Made by a program: the position numbers and the translations under genes. From NCBI GenBank assembly GCA_025716815.1, contig JAIXMN010000023.1, positions 434,001 through 498,000 on the forward strand: a stretch of 64,000 bases of DNA, written 5' to 3'. Below, one piece after another: positions 1-11,504 of this stretch. The notes under the pieces were generated by a model, which was not told the origin of the DNA, ran no database searches, and saw only the letters and a program-made list of their open reading frames with translations. This DNA is from Dichotomocladium elegans (taxonomy: Eukaryota; Mucoromycota; Mucoromycetes; Mucorales; Lichtheimiaceae). Every line of letters begins with the position of its first letter. Position 1 is the stretch's first letter.

Positions 1-1
1 C

Positions 2-1051
2 TCTATCTCTTCGAGCGACAAGTCAGTGAGTGATAAGTCTGAACTTGTTCAGATGCAGCAGGCGCACGCGGACAGACTATTACCGACAGAAGCGCATGCG
101 AATCCTGAAGGTGTTGTGTCAGCCACTGTATTAGAGGGCCACAGTGCTGACACGGGCGGTGCCGCACCTCTTGTCTTGAACGCTGCAGACAGTCGAAAAT
201 ACAATTTTGGATTCAGCAAACACAACAACGAGACCATGTCGGAAGACAGCGAGAGCTCAAAGAGCCGCGAGGACGGACAAATTGATGAAATCACCCGCAA
301 GTTGCTTAAGTTGCGGACAAAGGGCGCCGAAAGCAGCAGCAACAGCAGTAATAACAACAACGATAGCAACAGCAACAATAAAAACGACAGCAATAACGAT
401 GACAACAGCGACAATAACAACGACAACAACAACGACAACAACAACAACGATAGCACCGACAGTAACAACGATATCATTCACAGCAGCCTGAGGGATGAAG
501 ATCTGATACCCCTCGGAGCTCATCACCAACCAAAAGACTCGCAATGGATGCGGCTCCGACAGATCCTACTCGATCCGTTGCTGCGAATGTACTTCCGGGA
601 TTTCATGAAAACGTCCTTTTGTGAAGAGAATCTCAATTTCTGGGTGGATTATCATGCCCTTAAGCGCAGAATCCAGGAGAAGGCTAGCGCAAAAGAACTG
701 TTCACAGAGTGTTACAGAATCTACGACACTTACCTGGGTCCAGACTCCCAGGCAGAAGTCAATATCGACCACCAGCTCCACAGGGAGATCATCCAACTTG
801 TGGGGAGCACATTTAAGGTTGCGGCCGGACCAGCGACAATGGATCTTCCATTCTCCTCTGGAGCTGTCCAGATCATGACAGCTCAAAAGATTGTGGTTGT
901 CAAGGAAAAAGAAACGCTGGAATGTCTTCTCTTCCTCTTTGACCAGGTCAACGATCACATTTGTCGTACAATGGCACAAGACTCGGTCCCACGCTTTGTG
1001 AAAACACAAAAATATAAAGAACTGCTCGCAAACGGAACCATCAAAGAGTAG
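2..1051 (+). CDS. RGS-domain protein, 5'-truncated by the window edge
   Basis: The frame is open to the first bases of the window, so the true start lies upstream and only the C-terminal ~350 residues are visible. The first third is Ser/Asp/Asn-rich, with a long Asn/Asp tract from AAC/GAC repeats near 330-470. From about 540 the sequence is an RGS (regulator of G-protein signalling) domain: a conserved ILLDPLLRMYFRDFM helix, then the FCEENLNFWVDY signature. RGS domains speed GTP hydrolysis by G-alpha subunits and so switch off receptor signalling at the plasma membrane. The domain appears expanded in its second half (about 785-900) before closing with LECLLFLFDQVNDHI and a short basic C-terminus. 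No intron is needed in the visible part. Whether membrane segments or a DEP domain lie upstream cannot be seen. Confidence 0.85.
   Translation, partial: SISSSDKSVSDKSELVQMQQAHADRLLPTEAHANPEGVVSATVLEGHSADTGGAAPLVLNAADSRKYNFGFSKHNNETMSEDSESSKSREDGQIDEITRKLLKLRTKGAESSSNSSNNNNDSNSNNKNDSNNDDNSDNNNDNNNDNNNNDSTDSNNDIIHSSLRDEDLIPLGAHHQPKDSQWMRLRQILLDPLLRMYFRDFMKTSFCEENLNFWVDYHALKRRIQEKASAKELFTECYRIYDTYLGPDSQAEVNIDHQLHREIIQLVGSTFKVAAGPATMDLPFSSGAVQIMTAQKIVVVKEKETLECLLFLFDQVNDHICRTMAQDSVPRFVKTQKYKELLANGTIKE
325..475 (+). repeat. Imperfect AAC/GAC trinucleotide tract inside the RGS gene
   Basis: Tandem AAC, GAC and AGC codons encode an Asn/Asp/Ser homopolymeric linker before the RGS domain. Other frames across it give artefactual poly-Thr or poly-Leu ORFs. 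Confidence 0.8.
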
Positions 1052-2013
1052 CTGCAATCTTCAACCGCTCTTCTCTCCCCCACCCCCCCCTTTGCACATG
1101 CACCCTCGCCTCTCCTATTAACGTCACAAGTTATTTTATGCCACCGATCATTCATTCTTTCACACCCCACATCCCTCTTATGCCCCTAGCTTTTCCATTC
1201 ATTTATCATATGCGTCATCCGTATTTTCAGCTATTCCTCACCTTATCCATCGGTCAGGATACCTCTCATATTACTCTTTTGCTTCTTATGAATGCATGGA
1301 GCATTTGATGGCTCCATGAACCTACATGCACATAGACAGAACGCTTTCTTTTTCATGAGCAACATGCTTATTAGTCCGGTTGTCTGGTTAGAGGAGATGT
1401 TTGCGCAATACGTTACATAGCTGAATTGTTGGTCATCCATGTTTTCGCTCCATCCAGACTCTATATTATAGATGACTCGGTAATCAGCCCATTATTGAGA
1501 CGATTTCCCCGGCAACGATTCGTAATATGTTTTCCGTGCGGATCATGAATTCTCTGCACAATCCGAGATCTCGATAGCCACAAAAGGTCATTGCCGGGGT
1601 TAAACAGTGCACACTCTGGGTATCATTCAGATTGCGCGGTGGCGGTGGGGGGGGGGAGACGGGGAAATTAAAACTGATTTTGAAGGTGTCGTTGGGGGTA
1701 GGGAGAGAATGGAATCTCCGCCTTATTATATGGGACACGGGCGTGCTGTAGTACTACTACAATGTAGGTGGAACCCATACACTTTCCATATGTGGATGAT
1801 GACAGGACTCTCTGCCACCTTACCTGCTCTTTTTTCGGGATCAATAAATGTACTATCAACACATTTGAAGCTTTTCCTTATCCCCGATATCATGTGGATC
1901 AATGCTTTGCGGAAAAGCAAAACTCTTATTTTTGGTACATATATATATATATATTTATATTTATATTTATACTAAATACATGCAAAATACAGCTAGAAAG
2001 AACAATATGTAGA
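1052..2013. other. Intergenic, 3' flank of the RGS gene
   Basis: No supported gene. It contains C/T-rich 3'-flank sequence, a short G run at about 1645-1655 and an AT dinucleotide/TTTATA microsatellite at about 1938-1975. Confidence 0.6.
1938..1975. repeat. AT-rich microsatellite
   Basis: An (AT)n tract runs directly into repeated TTTATA units. Confidence 0.8.
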
Positions 2014-2544
2014 TCAAAATTGATGATGCGAGCGCCTTCCTCGTCGTTGAAGAGCCGCTGAAGCTGCAGCGGCAGCTGAGGGCGGTAACGAAATGAAATA
2101 AGCCGTTGAATAGGGTCGTTCGTCATCATCATCATCATCATCATCATCATCGTCGTCGTCGCCGTCGTCATCACCGCCGCTATTGTCGTGATAGCCTTCG
2201 TCATCTGTTTCTGAGTGGTTGGAAGGTACAGCAGCAGCCTTTAATAAGGCTGATGCAGATCCAAAAGACATGAGTGTTTTTGTATATTGAAGGCTCCTTG
2301 GAGACGGCTGGCATCCGACGAGCTCCGAAACCCGTGTCAGCTGGGAGGCACGGTCGTCATCGTCGTCATCGTTGACGACAAGGTTTTCTTGCGCTAGATG
2401 CGCCAGCAATGGCTTAAATCTGAATCCTAGACGTGAAGTCATAAGGCGCAAAATAGGATGGTGAGGAGAATATGGAGAGGATATATTTCGTGATGCAGCA
2501 AAAGACATGGAACGAGAAGAAGAGGATGTATTATTTTTAAACAT
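2014..2544 (-). CDS. Small Ser/Asp-rich hypothetical protein
   Basis: An uninterrupted 176-codon frame begins with an ordinary ATG. The product has a Ser-rich N-terminus, a moderately hydrophobic middle (LMTSRLGFRFKPLLAHLAQE and a TLMSFGSASALLKAAA segment), an acidic poly-Asp run of about 14 residues encoded by a CAT/CGT repeat on the + strand, and an Ala/Arg-rich tail. I recognise no family. Non-repetitive amphipathic segments on both sides of the poly-Asp run argue for real coding sequence. The downstream (lower-coordinate) gene is the RGS gene on the other strand, so the two converge. It could be a chance frame supported by the trinucleotide repeat; transcript data would decide. Confidence 0.45.
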   Translation of the reverse strand: MFKNNTSSSSRSMSFAASRNISSPYSPHHPILRLMTSRLGFRFKPLLAHLAQENLVVNDDDDDDRASQLTRVSELVGCQPSPRSLQYTKTLMSFGSASALLKAAAVPSNHSETDDEGYHDNSGGDDDGDDDDDDDDDDDDDERPYSTAYFISLPPSAAAAASAALQRRGRRSHHQF

Positions 2545-3971
2545 TTTTTTATCCGAGTTATTAAAATAGAGCGCTTATGCAATGAGAGTGAAATGAAGAT
2601 AGGAGAAGATGCTTCTACCATGCCTACACGTACATTGTATAGTGCACTGTGCAAAAGTCGTGGTAACATGTAAAACAGGGAGAAGCGGGCGGAAAAAAAA
2701 AGTGAGATGAAGAGTTCTGTGCATGAGCAAGCACGGTATGCCCATGTATGTACTTTCATGTATCGTGTCATTAATCCTTCTCCCAACCCTCCTTCTCTAT
2801 TTTTTTTTTCATTGTGTGTGTGTGTGTGTGTGTTACTTTATCCAGACAAGGTTTGTAAATAGAGTATGGCGGGATTTTTTTTTCCCAGACAGGCTTCTTT
2901 CTTAATGGCAGGTCATCAGACCGCAGTTTTATTCTGTCACACGTGTTAGAGAGAGGCATGCCGAGAATGCTATGAATTTGTCGGATTTGGGAACGTCAGG
3001 GCAGCTTTTTACAAATTAATACAACCGGTTTTGCTCAGCAAAGAAAGGAGAGAGAGAGAGAGAGCCCTGAATGATCGACGATCCATGAGCTGAGTAAAAA
3101 GAACATGGCAGCCCGATGCTGTTGCAACGCTGCCGGCCGATAACTACCCACCATCTCCAATAACGTATATTTTGTTTCTTTTAGCTCGCTTTATCTTTCA
3201 AACGTCTTTGGATGCGTCCACATGCACCCTCTTCTCCTTCTTCCACCAGATGTGTCCTCTTGACAATCATGGTTTGCATTACTTTTTTCCAGAAGGCATT
3301 TCTCCGTATTTAGTTATACCAAAGAATGGCAATTGTCGACAGTCAATTCATGTACTTATCGTCAACGTAAAAGAAAACCTGGGTGACGCCAAGCTAGGTT
3401 TTGTTATAAAAATAAAGGGGATTATAGACTCGAGAGGTACAGACCCTTATTCGGATAAGGTATATAGGAGTCAGACAGGAAGTAAGAAACGAGGACAGAT
3501 GCTGTTAATGTCATTTTATAGAACAAGGTTCGAGCAGTGCACCATAATGGAAAAGTTTGCAAGGCTGTATCTATGAGGATACGATTATTATACAGGATTA
3601 ATAAGATCAGTCTACCTGTACAAAAGAGCAGCAAGTTCCGCCTACAAATCAAGATATGAAGACTATAGAGAACACGGAGTCGTATCCACGACTACTCTTC
3701 TTACCTGACAGGCAGTGTCCCTGGTCTACACGGGACATCAACGTTTTGTTTCACTCTTTGCGCACTGTTACCATAATTACGCTCGCGCTATATAGATTCA
3801 TAATTCATGTCCCGGACTTGTCTCAGGGCGTAGTTGCAATCACAAGGGTAAATGAGGAACTTCTTTATCAACTTTTTTAACTGGTCCACCGGCCTGGGAG
3901 ACCGCCTATGATGATTATCCACATCCATCCTCCAGAGTGTCCGTTTTGATAGACACTTCTTATAAATAGGC
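2545..3971. other. Intergenic, no supported gene
   Basis: It holds T-rich runs, the (TG)n and (GA)n microsatellites and one unremarkable 134-codon frame (3172-3576, +) with no recognisable motif, which I do not annotate as a gene. Confidence 0.55.
2813..2832. repeat. (TG)n microsatellite
   Basis: About ten TG units. A second, purine (GA)n tract lies at about 3046-3064. Confidence 0.85.
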
Positions 3972-5007
3972 TCATTGTTGCCACTTGTTAATAAAACTAT
4001 CCTTTTCGAGTCTCACAGAATTATATTCAGTCACTTTTTTTATTTTGCAACTCTTTGGTTCTACATACGGTGGGGGCGGGCCACTCCCATTCATATAGTC
4101 AACTGACGAAACGTGCTGTCGGTAGAGCTGATACGGAAGATGTCCCTGTTGCATTATGGGTGTCGGTCCAATGACGGGGGCGGGAAATGGTGGCTGTACG
4201 GGAGGGAAAGAAGGAGAACAAGCGTATGGTACAGTACGGGGAAGATGGTTCATGGCCACAGGTTGCGGAGAAAGAGATGAGGATGCTGCATATTTCTTCT
4301 TCTTCTTACGAAGGGCTCTATATCGACAGCAGATGATGGTAGGAATACCTAGGACTGTAAAGAGACCACCCATAGACACAAGCACGATGGCCAGAGTCGG
4401 GAAGACAGTACTTGATGTGTGCGAGTCTTTTTTGCTGCTAAATGATGTGTCAACGCAGCGATTTTCAATGCACGCATATCCAAACCAACACTGGTTGGTT
4501 GACTCGCATGTATCCCCCTCTTTCAAACGATCGATACAAGTCCCATTGATTATATCGCAATAGGTGCTGCTTTCGCAGTTGCTCAGATATTTGTCGAGTG
4601 GGCGATCGTCATCAGGGGGAGGCCAGGTGATGACTTGCTGGTCATGTTGGTCAAGTGGGGTTGAAATGGTTTTGTTGGAGAGGTAGCGGGCTGGATCCGG
4701 AGATACAATACATGGTGCGTTCCGCGTTGCGATATCACCTACAAAGACAGGCGACTGGCCGTTTCCGCGGAGGATCCATCTGCAAGTGTGGTGGTGGTGG
4801 AAATTAGTGAGTGAATGATACGCACACCCGTGGCAGCAGATTATCATACTGGGACCAGTGCCAAGCTGCGCACTGAATGGATGTGTCGGTGACTATACAC
4901 TCTTGGAACCTATCTGCGCATGGCCAGGTACAATTGACGACGACCTCAATTGCTCTGCAATAGCAGCATAGGTTCAGCAAAAACACGAATAGAGCACCAA
5001 CGAACAT
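3972..5007 (-). CDS. Cys-rich type I membrane protein with proline-rich PPPY tail
   Basis: Two exons, 3972-4779 and 4826-5007; the 46-nt intron has GTGCGT and CAG ends and restores the frame (codon GTA). The ATG at 5007 begins a clear signal peptide (MFVGALFVFLLNLCCYCRA), so the longer upstream frame is ignored. The roughly 170-residue ectodomain has many cysteines (for example CTWPCADRFQEC and CESTNQCWFGYACIENRC), reminiscent of small disulfide modules. One transmembrane helix (TVFPTLAIVLVSMGGLFTVL) is followed by a CCRYR stop-transfer sequence and poly-Lys. The cytosolic tail is Pro-rich and carries a PPPPY motif, a PPxY-type site that WW-domain ubiquitin ligases such as Rsp5/NEDD4 bind. 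No family is recognised. It looks like a cell-surface sensor or cell-wall-facing protein; that role is inference. Confidence 0.8.
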
Positions 5008-6811
5008 GGCTTGCCGTTGAGGGCAGAGAAGAGGAACAATTGCGAAAGAAGAAGACCAAACGAGACGAACAAACGAGATTATTAGAAAGAATCGTTGGAA
5101 AGGGGATTTGAAGTTTAGTACGACCATAGTCCATAGAGTTTGTTCAACCCCCGAGCCCGAAAAGGGAAGAAGCACGATACCGTGTTCTGTGTGTGTAGCA
5201 CGTTGCACGGAAGCAACTTTTTACAGGAACAGGCCCTTTTTTCATTGTTGCTTCCTTACCTTTGCGTCGAAAAAATGGTTGCATGTGCAAGAACACAAGA
5301 TTTATTGGGGGTGATGGAGCTTTTACCATCAACTTGCCTATTGAGTAATTCAATGAGAACGGGCCAGTCTACAAATGGAACCTTTTTTCTTTCGGTCCTT
5401 CTGTATCGCTTTTGGCGATGTTACGTTTTGCTTATCCACTATTTTTGGAATTATTTAACTGAAATGGCCTTTTTTTTCGCGATGTAGTGGACCTGTCTAC
5501 CTCCGCCATCTCTGACAGTGCGCGCTTGTCTTGGTAAGATTTGGGCGGTGGCCCGTGTATATTGTGAATACAAGGATTGCGTGCATAAACGCCCATTGAT
5601 ATTCTCTTTTCATAACTTTTCCGTAGACATCCTCTGCATGGCGTTATGATTTTTACTGTTATCGGCTTAGCTGAAAGTATGCCGAGTACAAGGTCATCAA
5701 AACCCACTGTTCATCTTTAATTAATGAAATGCTGACATGACAATGCTGCTGTACGGCGTCTTCAATCTTCTGTCGCGGTACAGCATTTTTTTCAACAAAG
5801 ATTAACCTTGCTTCGAGGTGGATTATACCGTCATCTTTTGGAAGAATGTTATGTCCTGACAATGATCTAAATGTAGCAATTGCTTACTCTACAATGTTTG
5901 GTCGACTCTGTGGTTTGAATCTATCTTAACGTGACGTGGAACTTGGTTCAATTCCATTTTCGTGGAGTTGGCAGCATTCAGATGCTGTCGCACTGTGTTA
6001 AAAACACTGCGATTGATCATCTGCAAACTTACGCGTCTATTTATCACCGAGTCGCGATTGTGTATGTATTCTTTGTTCATAGTTGCTAGGGATCCACGGC
6101 AATGGTATGGGAAGGGACTTGGGAACTTGCATCCTACAGTATAAATTATGAGGAAGAGTAATAAGACATCTACTGGGGATCGAACAAATGATAGAGAACG
6201 ATATCCTACTATTGATTTACATATCAGCTAATGTATCCATCAAAGCTGTATATTTTCTAATCAGATTGTCTGCCCTAAAAGGGGAGAAGGATGGACACAT
6301 TTGCTTGCCGGAATTCTGGTTCATCGTCATGACCGAACACATAATTAAGAAGGAGTCTTTACAACCACACAGCAAAGACTCTGCCGTTGAGGGCAAATGA
6401 CAGGCGGGTGGAAGCAAAGGCTTTAAAATCCGTAGCACATATAGTTGATGTTTGAGCAGAGGTATGTATGTAGCTTTTGGTTTCGAGATACAAAACAGTA
6501 ACGGTGTCAAAAATAAAAACCAAAAAGGTCGCAACCACATTGCTTTTCTGCTGTACAACATGTAGCGTTTATTCTCCCAAATAAGCAATTATCGGCGGCC
6601 AAAAAGGTTCGTCGATGTTTAATTGGTGAAAAGCATGAGTGCTTTACCATTTATTTACTTTTGCCCAGACCTCTTGCCCTCCCTTCTCAGGCACTCCTGA
6701 AAATTCTATCACTCCACAGACTCACACACGGCACACACACACACACACACGCGCGCGCTCGAGTTTTGTTTCCACTTTCTTTTTTCCTTTTTTTTTTCTT
6801 TCTTTTCCATT
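5008..6811. other. Intergenic, no supported gene
   Basis: Several frames of 60-120 codons lie here, mostly on the minus strand (for example 5432-5707, 5659-5862 and 6217-6588). They change frame repeatedly and show no motif I can name. They may be an old, unrecognised mobile-element relic. A CA/CG microsatellite sits at about 6728-6760, just before the next gene. Confidence 0.5.
6728..6760. repeat. (CA)n(CG)n microsatellite upstream of the glycosyltransferase-like gene
   Basis: An alternating CA tract passes into CG units about 55 nt before the start codon, followed by a pyrimidine-rich leader. Confidence 0.8.
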
Positions 6812-8713
6812 ATGAATCATAAAATGATGACAGGGTTTACCCGAATATGTGGATCGCGCCGTCTTTGTCTCTTGTTGTTCCTGACCAGCGCCCTGCTCAT
6901 GATCGCTTGGATGCAGCCAAAATATATCCTAGAAAAGCCCATCGCACCAATCGAGATGGACCAACCAACATGGCCCCTTCAAGTAGCTGATCCTGCTGTC
7001 ATAGCTCGGCAAAGTCTCTACACACGCAGCATGTTTACACCCGAAGCCCGTTCCCAAAACAAGTACTTGGCTACGACAGCCGTCGTTACCCGGCTGCTGA
7101 TCGATCCCCGGGGTATATATAATGTTGTCAAGCACCTTCTCAAATACCCATTTATTAAAGAGATTATCGTACTCGACCCGTTCCTGGAACCGCCACAGGT
7201 CTCCCAGGCTGCCGACATGGAGGATCAGCGACTATCTTATGATGTAAAAATGGGTACTCTCTTACTTCTGCAGGAAATCGACTCATGCGGATAAGTAGAT
7301 GTTCAAGGATCTTAATTTTAATGGAACCATGTCGAATGTCAATGATGATGTTACATTTCATATTATCCATGACAGCACGCGGAACCGATTCGAGGTGTGC
7401 GACACGGACGCATCTTATGATACATGCTACTTTCAAGACGATCTCGGACTCAATCTGTACATGGACTCCCTTTATACAAATTATCTCGCCTATCCACACC
7501 TTGTACATACAAATGCCCGTATCGTCAGCTATATCTATCAGTTGAAATGGCGGTTTCATGGCGATGGTACTATGGCATAGAAGAATAATACCCGATACCT
7601 TCTCTACTGACGTCTCTACGATCCTGTTTTCTTTAGGTATTCATACAGGCTATGCAGATCTCCGCTATGGTGCGTTTGTTCCCAAAAGTGCCTTCAGCAG
7701 GTTGATTGAGGAGCATCGACAGCAGCAGCTTGGGGACAATCATACAGATGCGTGGTTCACGATCAAGATGAATCGGTATCCGTGGCTTCTGGCCAATCCA
7801 CTTCTCACCCTCGGGCGTGAACCTCACACGGCTATCGATCCAATCAATAATCGCATCGCGATTGAGAAATCGATGGTATTAAAAAAAACGGGAGATAGCA
7901 CAGAAAATGATGAGTGAGCCATAAGGTTCGTACGCGTGGAAAGCTCATGTTGAGCCTATCGCAATTAGTATGAGGCGCTGCGCGAATTGAAGGAGGAAGA
8001 CCTGGCTATGGGCGATGCGGAGCCTCCTGCAAGTGAGCGAGATGTGAGGTAAAATATTTTTCAAGTGGGGTTGACCTGTGGCAGAATATTTAATTTATCT
8101 ATTAGGGCATCGTGTGGAAATGATAAGTGCTTATTTACGACGAGCATGAGTTCTTTCTATGATGATCCTGCACAGATCAATCATAATTTTATGGCCGAAA
8201 ATATCACCAGTATCCATCACTGGGAATCACTTTACGAAGAACTCGATGTACCATCTCAAGCGACATGGATGGTCAATGCATACCATCGTGCTGTTGATCA
8301 AGACGAGAACACGTGCTGGCGCACATATCATAGTGAGCTAAATCCACAATCTGCCTCCTCCATTTTTTTTTTTACTACTAAACATTGGCCCACCCATAGA
8401 TCCCAATATAGGCGACTATTTCGGCCTGAATCTGGTTGGCACGATGCGAGCAAAGAGACTCCTTATCCGACTAGGGCAGCCGATCGCAGATCCAGAAGAT
8501 CTTTTCACTGTATCGGTCGCACGTGAACGGAACCACTGGGTTAGCTGTCGGATATCGACAATTAAGAAATACCAGACTCCGCAGCGGCTAGCTATACAAA
8601 TTGACGACTGCCCTGGGACTCGTGTATGGAGTGCTATTCGGATCACATTTACGCGTGATCTGCAAGAGCCTCTGGAGATTTGCGGCCTCGCCATTGATCA
8701 CATGGTTCTTTAA
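6812..8713 (+). CDS. Type II membrane glycosyltransferase-like protein
   Basis: Six exons: 6812-7243, 7299-7566, 7637-7875, 7969-8048, 8106-8332 and 8400-8713. All five introns are GT-AG and phase-consistent, giving 519 residues. An N-terminal basic segment and a single hydrophobic helix (LCLLLFLTSALLMIAW, about residues 18-34) indicate a Golgi/ER type II anchor. The luminal part resembles a fungal family of putative GT-A glycosyltransferases. It has a ...YPFIKEIIVLD strand and a CYFQDD acidic motif at about 187-192, which would match the DxD-like metal/sugar-nucleotide site. Downstream are conserved-looking stretches HTGYADLRYGAF and NRYPWLLANPL, and a C-terminal DYFGLNLVG. Substrate is unknown. 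The family assignment rests on motif memory, and the QDD site is not a perfect DxD. A poly-T tract just before the start codon is typical of the promoters here. Confidence 0.75.
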
Positions 8714-9061
8714 AAAAAAACGTCTTACTCCTATATATACGTCTGTCGACATTAATCATCATACATCCATATGCTCTTGTCATAGTTTCTATTGTATTCA
8801 CTTTTTCACGAATGTTTTTTTTTCTCTCACTCTTTAGATTGTATTGTTTTCCAAAAAAAATCTGTGGTAGAAATAGGTTTTTTTTTTTTTTTGAATGCAT
8901 AGATCGATATAGCTGATTTACCTGCATTGTTTGCTAACTGAACAAAAGGGGAATTCTGTGCGCAACCCCAGAAAAAAAAAGTAACAGGTATAACACTGTG
9001 GTTGACAAAACAGAGTTTATTGTTAAAAGAAAAAAAAAAAAACCAGCATCCCGGCTTTTGT
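8714..9061. other. Convergent 3' intergenic spacer
   Basis: AT-rich with several poly-A/poly-T runs between two converging genes; no gene seen. Confidence 0.6.
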
Positions 9062-11236
9062 TCAAAAAACTTTTTTGGCTAAAACGACAACGGCCTCTAC
9101 AAGGGCGACGACAAGAATGACTGGTAAGTATACCATGAACCAGAGGACCTGGCGCACTAGCTCGAGCCATCGCAGCACCCGACTATCGTTCTTCATCCGA
9201 AACACGCCGGTGAGCAGCAGGCCGACAAGGCTGATGACGAGTTCGATTGCGACAGTAGGTAGAAAGACACCAAAGCCAGATCTTCGTGCGGCGCGCTGCG
9301 CAAAGAATGTCTGGCGGATGTGCGGCATGGCCGGCCACAGGAGGAGAACGGTGGTAATCATGGAGGCGGTAAGGAGCGTGCCGATGACGAGGAGCATGAT
9401 GGCCAGGTAAGCAAAGAGCATCACGCCGGCCGCCCACGGCATCCATTGGATGGTGTCTCCGATGACGGGTGTGTGGAGCGCGCCGAGGGCGAGGTAACGC
9501 AGCAGCGCCAGGACCGAGACGTTTTCTCCCCGCCAGAGTGCTCCAAGACTGATCCAGAACGCAAGAAGGGCAATGGCACCTATCACAAGCACCCAGAACG
9601 CGTCCCGCATAGCCCTGTCAACCACGTAACGTACCTTGGCCACATGCCATGACAGATCGCCCATCCACAGCGCCACGCGAAAGATCATCAACGGGGTCGC
9701 CCAGGCTAACAGCACAAAGGACCAAAAGATGTACGTTGCCTGGGCCGCAAGGTCGTCTGCAACAAAGGCAACAAGGCGAAGGATCATTGACGCTACCAAA
9801 AGAAATACGACGCCTAACGAAAACAGCGTGGATGGCTTGCGCAGGGTGGAAAGGCTCAATAGCACGTCCGAAACGACCAAGAAGTAATACGCATACTCGT
9901 GCGGCCTGGGGTATTCGCCCTGATAGTCAGCGTTCGCGAGCGTCGCCAGGTGGAGGCCGAGGTAGATCAGGCCACAGAACAGCGCAACAAGCGCCTGGTA
10001 CCGCGGCGCTGCCCAGCGGGCCAGGTAGTTCGTGATCACATGGAGCCAATGCTGTCTGTGATAGAACAGGTGCTGCCAGACATGGCATGGGTGGTTTGGC
10101 ACATCGACCCAATCGGTGTATGCCGGTCCTCCGTATTTCCATGCCTCCTACGAAAAAAAAATGGAGCGCTGGGTGAGTGCACGTCTCACGTGAATCATCA
10201 TGACTACATACATCCATGAGGGCTAGCACTTTTTTGTCCGATAGAAACACCTGACAGTCGTTGGCGATTGCCCAATCGAGTGCTACATGTTGGGAGGGAT
10301 GGGTTGTGTAAAAAAGGAACGGTCTCACATGCCGTTTTCTCTGCATGGCGTACTACACAACCTACTCCTCTTCCCCCCCTTTTTTTTCTTCTTCCATCAC
10401 TTTCCCCCCCCCCATCAATGACATGGCGTACCTGAGCGTCCATCAATCCACGACTTTAGCAACATCTCGCGCATGACCCGCGGTGTCGGGTTCGAAGACA
10501 CCTTGAGGCCATAGGCAAGTGTGCGGATTGCCATTTTCTGCGTCTTTTCGTCGTTAGATATAGCAAGCAGCGTGCATACCGATGCATACTGGGCAACGCC
10601 CCAGATGTCGACCTCGACCGGTGGGAGTGACACGCCGGCATTGCTATTCTCCCCCCCTGAAGATGGCACGGGCGGCTGCGGCTCCTCCGATTGCTGCACT
10701 GTCGTCGGCTGAAATACGCCACTTGACCAGCCGTATTTTTCCTTCCATCGGTCCGTCGCGCTCTTGAGGGCGCTTCTTATCTCGTCACGCTTCCGGCGGC
10801 TTGTGTTGGCAGCCGCCTTTCCATCTGTGTCTTCGTCGTCACTGCTGCTGCTGCTGCTGCTGCTGCTTTTTTTGGAACGGGCGCCGCCCGTCAGCGCACC
10901 CGAACGCCGCGGCGGCTGTGCGGTCGTTGTTGTTACCTTGTTTCCGGCGTCGGCACCACCACACGTCATGGCCAGTGTGGCCCGTTCATTCTGGCGGATT
11001 GTCTTCTTGACGGTCGTGATCAAGAGATCGCTCGATACTAACGGAGTCCCTTCGTCAACAATCTCGCCCGTGCCGGCGTCCACTTCAATGACAGAGGTGA
11101 TCATGGGGTCCACCGTCACATTATAAGAATACGTCGCATACGTCGTCGATGTCAGCAGGCTGGAGCGTTCACTGGTCTTTCGGGTTGTTTTTCTCGTCGT
11201 CACCGTCTCCCTGACGAAGCTCATGATAAGAGGCAA
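9062..11236 (-). CDS. Polytopic membrane protein, possibly YVC1/TRP-like channel
   Basis: Three exons: 9062-10147, 10212-10282 and 10432-11236 (653 residues). Both introns are GT-AG; the second donor is a perfect GTATGT. The N-terminal ~270 residues are Ser/Thr-rich and cytosolic in character, with a poly-Ser run from CTG repeats. A helical region follows (DIWGVAQYASVCTLLAIS, then ALDWAIANDCQVFLSDKK). The C-terminal ~330 residues contain at least six hydrophobic helices, beginning YQALVALFCGLIYLGLHLA and including a TPVIGDTIQW loop. This order, a soluble helical linker domain followed by a six-helix block, resembles fungal vacuolar TRP channels of the YVC1 group. I do not see a selectivity-filter motif I can name, so 'channel' is inference. 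The start could also be the second Met four residues in. Confidence 0.7.
10838..10866. repeat. CTG repeat (poly-Ser on the minus strand)
   Basis: About eight CTG units, coding Ser as AGC on the minus strand within the polytopic protein's N-terminus. Confidence 0.85.
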
Positions 11237-11504
11237 AGGTGGATGATGAGAAGAAGAAGGAGGAAGCGCGCGAGTGGGGCGATAAAGTTTTAGTCCCCAA
11301 TTTATTTATGAGCCGAAACTTTCTTTTGTTGACATTTACATGCATGCGAGTCTGTCTGTCTGTCTGTCTGTGGGAATTTATAAAACGGAAAAAAAAGGGG
11401 GGGATACGTTAGCTGCTGCTGCTGCTGGGTATTTACAGGGAAGAAGAAAGAAGAGGAGAAAGTGTAAAACAAGATCGGATCGTATATGAGCGACATTGGG
11501 AGGA

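Noticed and set aside
49..544. Overlapping ORFs with poly-Leu, poly-Thr or poly-Val in the RGS gene
   Set aside because: Shadows of the AAC/GAC repeat in other frames.
5940..5960. tRNA B-box-like GGTTCAATTCC
   Set aside because: No matching A box, T-stem pairing or acceptor stem can be drawn.
6165..6195. Second B-box-like GTTCGATCCCC on the minus strand
   Set aside because: Stems do not pair; no cloverleaf.
5010..6400. Shared 13-mer (GCCGTTGAGGGCA) near 5012 and 6382
   Set aside because: Isolated match with no extension; likely chance.
5008..6811. Serial minus-strand frames of 60-120 codons suggesting a gene
   Set aside because: Frames shift every 200 nt and none carries a recognisable motif; left as possible unrecognised relic only.
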